Part shown: positions 1-8,037 of the stretch, one piece after another
How positions within the stretch are numbered: position 1 is the first letter of the stretch
Layout: every line of letters starts with the position of its first letter
Source: Rhodoferax koreense
GTDB taxonomy: Bacteria > Pseudomonadota > Gammaproteobacteria > Burkholderiales > Burkholderiaceae_C
Assembly: GCF_001955695.1 (NCBI RefSeq)
Contig: NZ_CP019236.1
Location: 186,001-250,000, forward strand
Length of the DNA: 64,000 nt
Reading direction: 5' to 3'
Notes under the pieces: model-generated
The model's input: only the letters and a program-made list of their open reading frames with translations
Told to the model about the DNA's origin: nothing
Databases searched by the model: none
Position numbers and translations under genes: made by a program

Positions 1-2
1 AG

Positions 3-902
3 GAGGCGGAAGCGCCGGTGGCCGTCTACCCCGAATGGGACCGCGTGATCGGCCGCTATCGGCCCGCGTGGTGCCAGGTGTTTTCGCCACGCCTTGCGGA
101 GACGACCGCTGCGTCGTCGGTTCCCGTTACGCCAAGCCGCCTGGTCCAGGCCCTGGCCGGCCTTCAGGGTGCCGCGATGCTGACGGGTAGCCGCGCCCGG
201 GAAGGCGACGAACTGCACTTCGGCGCGCTCGTGGAGACGCGCATCGCCCGGCACCTGCGCCAGCCGCCCGACCCGCGCATCTACCGCCGCGTGTCGCGCC
301 CCGCGCCACCGCTGGCCGTGCTGTTGCTGCTCGATGCGTCCGCCTCCACCGCGCATCGGGGCCCGGATGCCGATGCGCCGCTGCTCGACGAAATCCGCCA
401 CGCCGCGCTTGGCGCCGGCACCGCGCTGCAGACGCTGGGCCACCGCGCCGCGTTATGGGCCTTTGCTTCGAATGGCCGGCAATCCATCGACATGCCCTGC
501 CTCAAGCACTGGGACGAACCGGTACACGCGCCCGCCGTCGCCCGCCGCATGGCCGCGCTGCACAGCGCCGGCTCCACGCGCCTGGGCGCCGTGTTGCGCC
601 ACGCCATGGCCGTGTGTGCGGCCGATGCGGTGCGCTGCCCCGGCTGGCACCGCGTGATCGTGTTCGTCACCGACGGCGAGCCGCACGACATCGACGTGCC
701 CAACCCCACTTACCTCGGCGCCGACCTGCGCCGCGCCGCGATGGAGGCCCGCCAGCGCGGCATGGTCGTGCGTGCACTCGTCCTGCCGCCGGGCAAGCCG
801 GAGGCGCTGGCGCGCTTGCTGGGGCCAGGCAGTTGCGCGCCGCTGCCGTGCGCATCCGATCTGGCGCGGCGTCTGCCGGGTTTGCTGGCGGGCTTGGGCT
901 GA
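3..902 (+). CDS. norD: NorD-like VWA-domain protein, C-terminal part (5'-partial)
   Basis: The frame is open to the left window edge, so the GTG at 18 is probably internal and the N-terminus is missing. About 299 residues are visible. They hold a YPEWD motif typical of NorD and a von Willebrand A domain with a DASAS MIDAS motif (about residues 108-112 counting from the GTG) and a TDGEPHD loop near residue 219. NorD proteins (about 600 residues) work with the MoxR-type ATPase NorQ to activate respiratory nitric oxide reductase, by metal insertion or complex remodelling. The partner genes would lie to the left, outside the window. Other CoxE/NorD-type VWA proteins are possible; the assignment rests on YPEWD and domain position. 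Confidence 0.75.
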   Translation, partial: EAEAPVAVYPEWDRVIGRYRPAWCQVFSPRLAETTAASSVPVTPSRLVQALAGLQGAAMLTGSRAREGDELHFGALVETRIARHLRQPPDPRIYRRVSRPAPPLAVLLLLDASASTAHRGPDADAPLLDEIRHAALGAGTALQTLGHRAALWAFASNGRQSIDMPCLKHWDEPVHAPAVARRMAALHSAGSTRLGAVLRHAMAVCAADAVRCPGWHRVIVFVTDGEPHDIDVPNPTYLGADLRRAAMEARQRGMVVRALVLPPGKPEALARLLGPGSCAPLPCASDLARRLPGLLAGLG

Positions 903-940
903 GCGGGGTGGGCCCGAAGCGCGCGGTTGCCCGCGCCGCT

Positions 941-1726
941 TCACAAGATCGGCCGCAGCGTCTCCGCCACCTCCCGCAGCACCGGCAACAACTTCGCCAC
1001 CAGTTGATCCCCCGGATAGGCATCGCGCTGCACCGTGACGCTCAGGGCATAGTGGCAGCGGCCCTTGCGGTCCTTCAGCGCGACCGCCAGGCCGCGCAGG
1101 CCGAAGCTCAGGTACTGGTCGGCGGCCCAGTAGCCCATGCTGCGCGCGGCGAGGATGTGTTCCTTGAACAGGGCCGGGTCGTCGACCGTGGAGCCGGTAA
1201 AGTTGGCAAAGTCGTGTTCGGCGATCCAGGTGTCGAGCGCGAAGTCGTCCAGCGTGGACAGCAGCGCGAAACCCTGGGCCACCACATGCGCCGGCACGCG
1301 GGCGCCGGGGTGGAAGCCGATGGAGATCATGCGCGGTGCGCTGCTGCGCGCCAGGTAGACGACCTCGTGACCGTCCAGCGCGCCCACGTTCAGCGTTTCG
1401 CCGCATTGCAGCGAGGCCCGCTGCAGGTACGGCTGCACCATGCGCGGAATGCGCGCGCCTTCCAGGAAGGCCTGGCCCAGCCGCAGCACCCGCGGCAGCA
1501 GCCAGTAGAACTTGCCGTCGGTATCGGCATAGCCGTAGTGCACCAGGCTCAGCAGGTAGCGGCGCGCGGCGGTGCGGGTCAGGCCGGTGAGCACGCCCGC
1601 CTCGGTGGCGGTGAGGCGGGGGCGGTCTTCGGTGAAGGCTTCGATCACGCGCAAGCCTTTGCCCAGGCCCTCGATCAGCAGCCGGGGATTGATCGGCGCC
1701 GGTGCATCCTTGATGAAGTTGGTCAT
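941..1726 (-). CDS. IclR-family transcriptional regulator
   Basis: The 261-residue protein has the IclR layout: an N-terminal winged helix (about residues 20-80, with TATEAGVLTGLTRTAARRYL as the recognition region) and a C-terminal effector-binding domain containing the PGARVPAHVVAQG segment. Overall it is closest in feel to the PcaR/PcaU branch that controls aromatic-acid catabolism. The ATG at 1726 was chosen; an upstream in-frame ATG at 1771 would add 15 residues without family similarity. It is divergent from the MHS transporter at 1977, which is its most likely target, with its effector probably the transported organic acid. The effector cannot be read from sequence. Confidence 0.88.
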   Translation of the reverse strand: MTNFIKDAPAPINPRLLIEGLGKGLRVIEAFTEDRPRLTATEAGVLTGLTRTAARRYLLSLVHYGYADTDGKFYWLLPRVLRLGQAFLEGARIPRMVQPYLQRASLQCGETLNVGALDGHEVVYLARSSAPRMISIGFHPGARVPAHVVAQGFALLSTLDDFALDTWIAEHDFANFTGSTVDDPALFKEHILAARSMGYWAADQYLSFGLRGLAVALKDRKGRCHYALSVTVQRDAYPGDQLVAKLLPVLREVAETLRPIL

Positions 1727-1741
1727 AGGGGTAACCCGTGT

Positions 1742-1763
1742 TTTGTGCGCATAGTGTACGCAA
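1742..1763. promoter_or_regulatory. possible IclR operator (imperfect dyad)
   Basis: An imperfect inverted repeat, TTGTGCGC followed by a short spacer and GTACGCAA, lies just upstream of the IclR gene and inside the divergent intergenic region. IclR regulators commonly bind such dyads and autoregulate. Only about six of eight positions per arm are symmetric, so this is a candidate only. Confidence 0.3.
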
Positions 1764-1976
1764 GCGTTCACTCAGCGATCGCGCAAACGGTGGCGGGGAT
1801 GGCGGCGTCACTGCGATCAGACGTAAAGTCGCACCACTTTCAATGGTCGCCGTGCGTACAAAGCGGCCAGGACATTTCCAGGAGACAAGCGTGCACCCCC
1901 CATTCCCCGCCTCACAGGTGTGGCCGTCCACGTCGATGGCCTGCGCCTTCATCAGCATCAACTAGCGAGACATCCC

Positions 1977-3386
1977 ATGGCCAATCACACCGGACAAGCC
2001 GCGCACAACAAGGATCAGTCGAAAAAGGCCACGGCCAGCGGCTGGATCGGCTCCGCGCTCGAGTACTACGACTTCTTCATCTACGCCACCGCGGCGTCGC
2101 TGATCTTCCCGCAGATCTTCTTTCCGCAGACCGATCCCAAGGTGGCCATCATCGCCTCGCTGGCGACCTACGGCGTCGGTTACGTGGCGCGGCCGATCGG
2201 CGCGTTTTTCCTTGGCCATTGGGGCGACACCCATGGCCGCAAGACGGTGCTGATCATCTGCATGTTCCTGATGGGTTTCTCCACCGTGGCCGTGGGCCTG
2301 CTGCCGACCTATGCACAGGTGGGCCTGTGGGCGCCGGCGCTGCTGGTGACGTTGCGGCTGATCCAGGGCTTCGCCGTGGCCGGGGAAATCTCGGGCGCGA
2401 GTTCGATGATCCTGGAGCACGCGCCTTTCGGGCAGCGTGGCTTCTATGCCAGCTTCACGCTGCAGGGCGTGCAGGCCGGGCAGATCCTGGCCGCGGCGGT
2501 GTTCCTGCCGCTGGCGCATTACATGCCGACCGAAGCCTTCAACACCTGGGGCTGGCGCATTCCGTTTCTGCTGAGTTTCCTGGTGATCGTGGCCGGCTAC
2601 ATCATCCGCCGCGAAGTCGATGAAACGCCCGCTTTCGCCGAGGAAGGCGCACGCCAGGCGATTCCGAAGGCGCCGGTGATCCAGGCCGTCACGGAGAACT
2701 GGCGCGACATGCTGCGCGTGATGTGCTGCTCGCTGATGAACGTGATCCCGGTGGTCACGACCATCTTCGGCGCGGCCTACGCGGTGCAACCGGGCTACGG
2801 CATCGGCTTCGCGAAAGACGTCTACCTGTGGATTCCGGTGATGGGCAACATCGTCGCCGTGCTGGTGATCCCGTTCGTGGGCAACCTGTCGGACAAGATC
2901 GGCCGCAAGCCGCCGATCATCATCGGCTCGCTGCTCGCCGGCCTGCTGTCGTTCGGCTACCTGTACGCGATCAGCATCCACAACGTGCCGCTGGCCATCG
3001 TCATGTCGCTCTTGATGTGGGGCGTGGTCTACCAGGGCTACAACGCGATCTTCCCGAGCTTCTACCCCGAGATGTTCCCGACCCGCACGCGTGTCTCCGG
3101 CATGGCGATTTCGCAGAACCTGGGCACGCTGGTGTCGGCCCTGCTGCCGGCGCTGTTCGTGGCCGTGGCGCCTCCCGGCGCGGCCAACATCCCGATCATG
3201 ATCGGCTCGATCACGCTGGCCGTGTGTGTGATCGCCGCCATCGCCGCCTTCACCGCCCGCGAAACCTACCGCGTGCGCATGAACGACCTGGGCAATCCGA
3301 ACGCCGTGCCGATCCCGAAGGCGGACTACGACCGCATGCGCAAGGAAATCATCGACGAAGCGCAGATGGCGCGCCGGACGGCTTGA
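1977..3386 (+). CDS. MHS-type MFS transporter (organic acid/osmolyte:H+ symporter)
   Basis: This 469-residue inner-membrane protein has 12 predicted helices and the metabolite:H+ symporter signatures: an N-terminal ASGWIGSALEYYDFFIYATA segment and the loop 2-3 motif GHWGDTHGRKT, repeated in the second half as GNLSDKIGRKP. The family includes ProP, ShiA, KgtP and citrate or dicarboxylate carriers; the substrate cannot be deduced. The start is the ATG at 1977, since the family's N-terminus begins there and the upstream in-frame extension is not conserved in character. It is divergent from the IclR regulator and ends at a strong terminator at 3406-3435. Confidence 0.92.
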   Translation: MANHTGQAAHNKDQSKKATASGWIGSALEYYDFFIYATAASLIFPQIFFPQTDPKVAIIASLATYGVGYVARPIGAFFLGHWGDTHGRKTVLIICMFLMGFSTVAVGLLPTYAQVGLWAPALLVTLRLIQGFAVAGEISGASSMILEHAPFGQRGFYASFTLQGVQAGQILAAAVFLPLAHYMPTEAFNTWGWRIPFLLSFLVIVAGYIIRREVDETPAFAEEGARQAIPKAPVIQAVTENWRDMLRVMCCSLMNVIPVVTTIFGAAYAVQPGYGIGFAKDVYLWIPVMGNIVAVLVIPFVGNLSDKIGRKPPIIIGSLLAGLLSFGYLYAISIHNVPLAIVMSLLMWGVVYQGYNAIFPSFYPEMFPTRTRVSGMAISQNLGTLVSALLPALFVAVAPPGAANIPIMIGSITLAVCVIAAIAAFTARETYRVRMNDLGNPNAVPIPKADYDRMRKEIIDEAQMARRTA

Positions 3387-3405
3387 AGCGACCGAATCCC
3401 CATAC

Positions 3406-3435
3406 AAATGGCCCGCCGATGCGGGCCATTTTTTT
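3406..3435. terminator. Rho-independent terminator (bidirectional)
   Basis: An 11-bp stem, AAATGGCCCGC and GCGGGCCATTT, closes a CGAT loop and is followed by a T run. It sits between the convergent MHS transporter and dipeptidase genes. The leading A run lets it serve both strands. Confidence 0.9.
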
Positions 3436-3449
3436 GGAGCTCCAACGCT

Positions 3450-4427
3450 TCAGCGCCAGACCTGCTGGGCCACGCGCGCCATGTTGCCGCCCATGACCAG
3501 CGCCGCATCGTCACCGTCCATGCCCACCGCGCGCAGCGCGTCGGGCAACAGCCGCCAGCTCTCCACCGGCGTGTAGGTCGCCTTCATGATGGCGCGGTCG
3601 TAGCCCGCCGAGCGGGGCCACCAGTAGGCCGGGTCGTAGTCGCCCGGCGGCCGGTCGTCGAGTTCGCCCTGGTGGAAGCTGATGTCCAGGCCGATGCCGA
3701 CATGGCGCACACCGACGAGGTCGGCCACATAGGCCGCATGGCGCGCCACATCCTGCACGGTGGGCGCATCGTTGCCGAGGAAGAACGACACCCCCGAGAC
3801 ACACACCACGCCGCCGGTGGCCGCGCAGGCGCGGATCTGTTCGTCGCTGACGTTGCGGCCGTGTTCGACGAGCGCCAGCGGATTCGCGTGGCTGAAGATC
3901 ACAGGCTGGTTCGAGGTGGCCATGATGTCCAGGCTGCAGCGGCGGCCGGTGTGGGAGCAGTCCATTAACATGCCGGCCGCATTGACCGCCTGCACCATGC
4001 GCACGCCCAGCGGGGTCAGGCCGCGCTCGACGTCATGGCAGCCGTCGGCCACGCTGTTGTTGCGGTTGTACGCGAAGTGGATCTGGCGTACGCCCAGGCT
4101 CGCGTACAGCGCCACCATGTCGGGCTGCTCCAGCAGCGGCATGGCGCCTTCCAGGTCGAAGCCGATGGCGATCTGGCCGCCGGCCTGGGCCTGCGCGATG
4201 TCGGCCATGCTGCCGGCCAGCCGGTAGCGGTCGGGATGGGCGGCGATGGTGGCGCGGAAGCCGGCGATCACGGCCATCACCTGCGCCACCGGATTCATGT
4301 CCATGCCGACATTGATCGACACGTAGTTCACGCCGGCCTCGCGCAGCCGGTCGATCGGCGCGAAGCTGGCCTGCGGGTGCAGTGGCAGGCAGGCATGGGA
4401 TTCCCAATTGACGCGGGCAGGGATCAT
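3450..4427 (-). CDS. M19-family (renal dipeptidase-like) dipeptidase
   Basis: The 325-residue protein matches the M19 zinc dipeptidases, a family able to split L,D- and D-containing dipeptides. Visible metal-binding candidates are the Glu of GFDLEGAMP, the His of DCSHTGRRCS and the His of FSHANPLALVEHGRN. The usual N-terminal HxD ligand pair appears as SHAC in WESHACLPL, an HxC variant. The ATG at 4427 was chosen over an upstream ATG at 4508 that would overlap the preceding gene. It lies 7 bp behind the ABC ATPase gene, so it is probably the last gene of the ddp-like operon and would hydrolyse imported dipeptides in the cytoplasm, as no signal peptide is seen. Confidence 0.88.
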   Translation of the reverse strand: MIPARVNWESHACLPLHPQASFAPIDRLREAGVNYVSINVGMDMNPVAQVMAVIAGFRATIAAHPDRYRLAGSMADIAQAQAGGQIAIGFDLEGAMPLLEQPDMVALYASLGVRQIHFAYNRNNSVADGCHDVERGLTPLGVRMVQAVNAAGMLMDCSHTGRRCSLDIMATSNQPVIFSHANPLALVEHGRNVSDEQIRACAATGGVVCVSGVSFFLGNDAPTVQDVARHAAYVADLVGVRHVGIGLDISFHQGELDDRPPGDYDPAYWWPRSAGYDRAIMKATYTPVESWRLLPDALRAVGMDGDDAALVMGGNMARVAQQVWR

Positions 4428-4434
4428 GGGGTTT

Positions 4435-5274
4435 TCAGGAAATGACGGGTTTGCGGCGGAAGCCGGTGGAGGCGTCCATGAGTTGGCGGGTATAGGGTTC
4501 GGCCACACGGTGCGCGGCCAGGTCGCCGGAGGCCAGCATCTCGACCGTGCGGCCGCGCTGCATCACCATCAGCCGTTCGCACAGGTGCGTGACGACGGCC
4601 AGGTCGTGGCTGACCATGACGAAGCTCAGGCCCCGGCGCGCGCGCAGCGTCTCCAGCAGGTTGAGCACTTCGGCCTGCACCGAGGCATCGAGCGCCGAGG
4701 TGGGTTCGTCGAGCAGCAGGATCTGCGGCTCCAGGATCAGCGCGCGGGCGATGGCGATGCGCTGACGCTGGCCACCGGACAGCTGGTGCGGATAACGAAA
4801 ACGGAAGCCCGTGCCCAGGCCCACCTCGTCGAGTGCGCGCTCGATGCGCGCCTGTTCGTCGCCGATGCCGTGGATGGCCAGCGGCTCGGCCAGCAACCGG
4901 TCCACGGTGTGGCGCGGGTGCAGCGAACCATACGGGTCCTGGAACACCATCTGCACCAGGCGGCGAAATGCCTTGCTGCCGGGTTCGGGCTGGGGCCCCG
5001 GGCCGAGCAGCCTGACTTCGCCCGATTCGCGCGGCGCCAGCCCGCAGATGGCGCGCAGCACGGTGGATTTGCCCGAGCCCGACTCGCCGACGATGCCGAA
5101 GCTCTCTCCGGGCTTTACGGTGAACGAGCTGTCGGCCACGGCGACGAAGCCGTCGAAGCTCACGCGCAGGTGCTGCACGTCGAGGCCGATGGGTTGGTGA
5201 CTTACAGGGCCCACTCCGGCCTCCGGTCCAATGTGGGCAAGGGATGCCGGTGTTCGCCGAGTTGCGGCAGGCAA
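4435..5274 (-). CDS. ddpF: dipeptide ABC transporter ATP-binding protein (DdpF/DppF type)
   Basis: This cytoplasmic ATPase has Walker A GESGSGKST, signature LSGGQRQRIAIARAL, Walker B LLLDEPTSALD and a switch His (MVSHD), with the C-terminal extension of oligopeptide-transporter subunits. The ATG at 5274 gives 279 residues and a 73-nt overlap with the upstream ATPase gene. A GTG at 5214 would begin just before the conserved core and reduce the overlap to about 13 nt, which is equally plausible. It pairs with the ATPase encoded at 5202-6041 to energise the two permeases. Its place as the last transporter gene matches ddpF in the E. coli ddpXABCDF order. Confidence 0.93.
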   Translation of the reverse strand: MPAATRRTPASLAHIGPEAGVGPVSHQPIGLDVQHLRVSFDGFVAVADSSFTVKPGESFGIVGESGSGKSTVLRAICGLAPRESGEVRLLGPGPQPEPGSKAFRRLVQMVFQDPYGSLHPRHTVDRLLAEPLAIHGIGDEQARIERALDEVGLGTGFRFRYPHQLSGGQRQRIAIARALILEPQILLLDEPTSALDASVQAEVLNLLETLRARRGLSFVMVSHDLAVVTHLCERLMVMQRGRTVEMLASGDLAAHRVAEPYTRQLMDASTGFRRKPVIS

Positions 5275-6041
5275 TTCAGCAGGCCCAGCGTGTACGGGTG
5301 TTTGGCCTGGGCCAGGCCGCCCGCGCTGAGTTCCTCGACCACGCGCCCGGCATACATCACCAGCACGCGGTCGCAGAAGGTGGAGACCAGCCGCAGGTCG
5401 TGCGACACGAACACCAGGCCCATGCCGCGCTCGGTCACGAGGGCGTCGAGGATCGCCAGCACCTGCAACTGCACCGTCACGTCGAGCGCTGAAGTGGGTT
5501 CGTCGGCGATGAGCAGCTCGGGGTTGGCGATCAGCATCATCGCGATCATCGCGCGCTGCCCCATGCCGCCCGAGACCTCGTGCGGATAAAGTTGGTAGAC
5601 GCGTTCGGGGTCGTCGATCTGCACCGATTCAAGCGCGGCCAGCGCGCGCTTTTTCGCCTCGCCGCCCGGCACCTTGGTGTGGGCCTGCAGCGCCTCGACG
5701 ATCTGCTCGCCGATGGTCATCACCGGGTTGAGCGAAAACTTCGGGTCCTGCAGCACCATGGCGATGTGGCCGCCGCGCAGTGCGCGCCGCTGCTTGGGCG
5801 GGCAGTTCAACAGGTCGATGCCGTTGAAGGCCAGGCGCTTCGCCGTGACGATGCCGCCCGGTGCCGTCAGGCCCAGGATGGCGCGGCCGGTCTGCGACTT
5901 GCCCGAGCCCGATTCACCCACGATGCCCAGGCGCTCGCGGCCCAGCGTGAACGACACGCCGCGCACCACCTCGGTCCGGCCGCCTTCGCGGTTGGGGAAC
6001 GAGACACGCAGGTCGTCGACGACGAGGAGCGGCTCGGTCAT
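5202..6041 (-). CDS. ddpD: dipeptide ABC transporter ATP-binding protein (DdpD/DppD type)
   Basis: The 279-residue ATPase starts MTEPLLVVDDLRVSF at the ATG at 6041, whose ATGA overlaps the stop of the permease gene by 4 nt, indicating translational coupling. Motifs are Walker A GESGSGKSQTG, the DppD-type signature VSGGMGQRAMIAM, Walker B LLIADEPTSALD and VSHDLRL. A C-terminal tail (YTLGLLNCLPQLG) is typical of the OppD/DppD subfamily. An upstream extension to 6191 in the same frame lacks family character and would run into the permease gene, so it was rejected. Confidence 0.94.
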   Translation of the reverse strand: MTEPLLVVDDLRVSFPNREGGRTEVVRGVSFTLGRERLGIVGESGSGKSQTGRAILGLTAPGGIVTAKRLAFNGIDLLNCPPKQRRALRGGHIAMVLQDPKFSLNPVMTIGEQIVEALQAHTKVPGGEAKKRALAALESVQIDDPERVYQLYPHEVSGGMGQRAMIAMMLIANPELLIADEPTSALDVTVQLQVLAILDALVTERGMGLVFVSHDLRLVSTFCDRVLVMYAGRVVEELSAGGLAQAKHPYTLGLLNCLPQLGEHRHPLPTLDRRPEWAL

Positions 6042-6958
6042 TTGACCCCCTTGGGGTCGAGTGCGTCGCGCAGTCCGTCGCCCACCAGATTGAACGCCAG
6101 ACTCACCAGGAAAATCGCCGCACCGGGTGCTGCCGCCACCCACCAATGGTCGAGCACGTACTGCCGGCCGTTGGCGATCATCGCGCCCCATTCAGGCATC
6201 GGCGGTTGTGCGCCCAGGCCGAGGAAACCCAGCCCGGCGGCGGTGAGGATGATGCCGGCCATGTCCAGCGTCACACGCACGATCAGCGACGACAGGCACA
6301 GCGGCATGATGTGGTGCAGCACGATGCGCCACGGTGAGGCGCCGATGAGCTTGACGGCGGCGATGTAGTCGGTCTGGCGGATCGTCAGCGTCTCGGCGCG
6401 GGCCATGCGCGCATAAGGCGGCCAGGCGGTGATGGCGATGGCGATCACCGCGTTCTCGATGCCCGGGCCGAGCGCGGCCACGAAGGCCAGCGCCAGGATC
6501 AGCCGCGGGAAGGCCAGGAAGATGTCGGTGATGCGCATCAGCGTGGCGTCCACCAGGCCGCCCGCATAACCCGCGACGGTACCGACCAGCAGGCCGATGG
6601 GCGCGGCCAGCACCGCCACCAGCACGACGACGAAGAGCGTGATACGCGAGCCGTGGATCAACCGCGAAAGGATGTCACGGCCCTGGTCATCGGTGCCGAG
6701 CCAGAACTGGCCCGAAGGCGGCAACAGGCGCGTGGTGCGCAGGTCGCCCACCGTCGGCGAATAGGGCGCGAGCAGCGGCGCGAAGATCGCCACCAGGATC
6801 AGCGCCAGCACGATGAACAGGCCGAGCATGGCCAGCCGGTTGCGCATGAACACGCGCCAGGCGCCGTAGGCCCGGCCCCAGGCCGCCTGGCGCCGCGAGG
6901 CGGGCCGGTCGGACATCAGCCAGTCGTGCAGGCCGGGTTTGATGGGCGATGTACTCAT
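6038..6958 (-). CDS. ddpC: dipeptide ABC transporter permease (DdpC/DppC type)
   Basis: The 306-residue inner-membrane permease has an N-terminal extended loop with one helix (about residues 40-60), the OppC_N segment containing LGTDDQGRDILSRLIHGSR, and a five-helix BPD_transp_1 domain with the EAA-type loop (GASPWRIVLHHIMPLCL). It overlaps both neighbours by 4 nt (ATGA), so it is co-translated with the DdpB-type permease and the DdpD-type ATPase. Confidence 0.94.
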   Translation of the reverse strand: MSTSPIKPGLHDWLMSDRPASRRQAAWGRAYGAWRVFMRNRLAMLGLFIVLALILVAIFAPLLAPYSPTVGDLRTTRLLPPSGQFWLGTDDQGRDILSRLIHGSRITLFVVVLVAVLAAPIGLLVGTVAGYAGGLVDATLMRITDIFLAFPRLILALAFVAALGPGIENAVIAIAITAWPPYARMARAETLTIRQTDYIAAVKLIGASPWRIVLHHIMPLCLSSLIVRVTLDMAGIILTAAGLGFLGLGAQPPMPEWGAMIANGRQYVLDHWWVAAAPGAAIFLVSLAFNLVGDGLRDALDPKGVK

Positions 6959-8022
6959 CGGCTACGGGTGCGTGGGTCCAAGGTTCTGTACAACACGTCG
7001 GACAAAAGATTGAGGCCGATGTACACCGAGCCCACGGCGATGGTGCCGCCGAGCACGGCGTTCATGTCGGCGTTCTGCAAGGAATTGGTGATGTACAGGC
7101 CCAGGCCCGGCCAGGCGAACACGGCTTCGGTCAGCACCGAGCCTTCGAGCAGGCCGGCGTACGACAGCGTGATCACCGTGACCAGCGGCACCATGGCATT
7201 ACGCAGCGCATGGCGCCAGATGATGCGCGCCTCCGACAGCCCCTTGGCGCGCGCCGCCACCACGTATTCCTGCGACAGCTCGTGCAGCATGAAGGAGCGC
7301 GTCATGCGGCTGATGTAGGCCAGCGAAAAATAGCCCAGCAGCGAGGCGGGCAGGATCAGGTGCGACAACACGTTGGCGAACGCATCCCACTGGCCGGCCA
7401 TGGCCGCGTCGAGCAGCAGCAGGCCCGACACGTTGGCCAGCGTGTATTCGTAGACCACATCGACCCGCCCCGGCCCGCCGACCCAGCCGAGCCGGGCGTA
7501 GAACAGCACCAGGGCCATGAGTCCGAGCCAGAAGATCGGCACCGAATAACCGATGAGGCCCATCACCCGCACGATCTGATCGACCCAGCGGCCCTGGCGC
7601 ACGGCGGCCCACACACCGAGCGGCACGCCGAAGCCCACGCCGATGAGGATGCCCAGCGTAGCCAGCTCCAGCGTGGCAGGAAACGCGCGGCGGATGTCGT
7701 CCATCACCGGGTGCGAACTCAGCACCGAGGTGCCGAAGTCACCGCGCAGGATCTTGCCGATGTAGATGACGAACTGCTCGTAGAGCGGCTTGTTGAAGCC
7801 CATCTCCTCGCGCACGCGCGCCACCAGTTCGCCCGAGGCGCGGTCGCCCACGATGGCCAGCACCGGGTCGATCGGCATCACGCGGCCGATGAAGAAAGTG
7901 ACGGCCAGCAGGCCGAGGTAGGTCAACAGGATGACCACCAGGAAACGGCCTGCGTTGCGGAGCGCGCGCAGGCGACGGTTCCTGGCTGGCCCGGCGCCGG
8001 GCAGTGGGCTCGAAACGCTCAA
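6955..8022 (-). CDS. ddpB: dipeptide ABC transporter permease (DdpB/DppB type)
   Basis: At 355 residues this is slightly longer than the usual 310-340 because of a basic N-terminal tail before the first helix (about residues 28-48). It carries the OppB/DppB hallmarks: a GDFGTSVLSSHPV periplasmic segment, SVPIFWLGL, and the cytoplasmic EAA loop with ARAKGLSEARIIWRHALRNA. It sits 15 nt downstream of the binding-protein gene and forms the channel with the DdpC-type subunit. Confidence 0.94.
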   Translation of the reverse strand: MSVSSPLPGAGPARNRRLRALRNAGRFLVVILLTYLGLLAVTFFIGRVMPIDPVLAIVGDRASGELVARVREEMGFNKPLYEQFVIYIGKILRGDFGTSVLSSHPVMDDIRRAFPATLELATLGILIGVGFGVPLGVWAAVRQGRWVDQIVRVMGLIGYSVPIFWLGLMALVLFYARLGWVGGPGRVDVVYEYTLANVSGLLLLDAAMAGQWDAFANVLSHLILPASLLGYFSLAYISRMTRSFMLHELSQEYVVAARAKGLSEARIIWRHALRNAMVPLVTVITLSYAGLLEGSVLTEAVFAWPGLGLYITNSLQNADMNAVLGGTIAVGSVYIGLNLLSDVLYRTLDPRTRSR

Positions 8023-8037
8023 CTTCGGCTTCGGCAG

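Noticed and set aside
281..709. Long opposite-strand frames over the GC-rich backbone genes, such as this one under the NorD gene
   Set aside because: They mirror the third-position GC of the real genes and lack family features.
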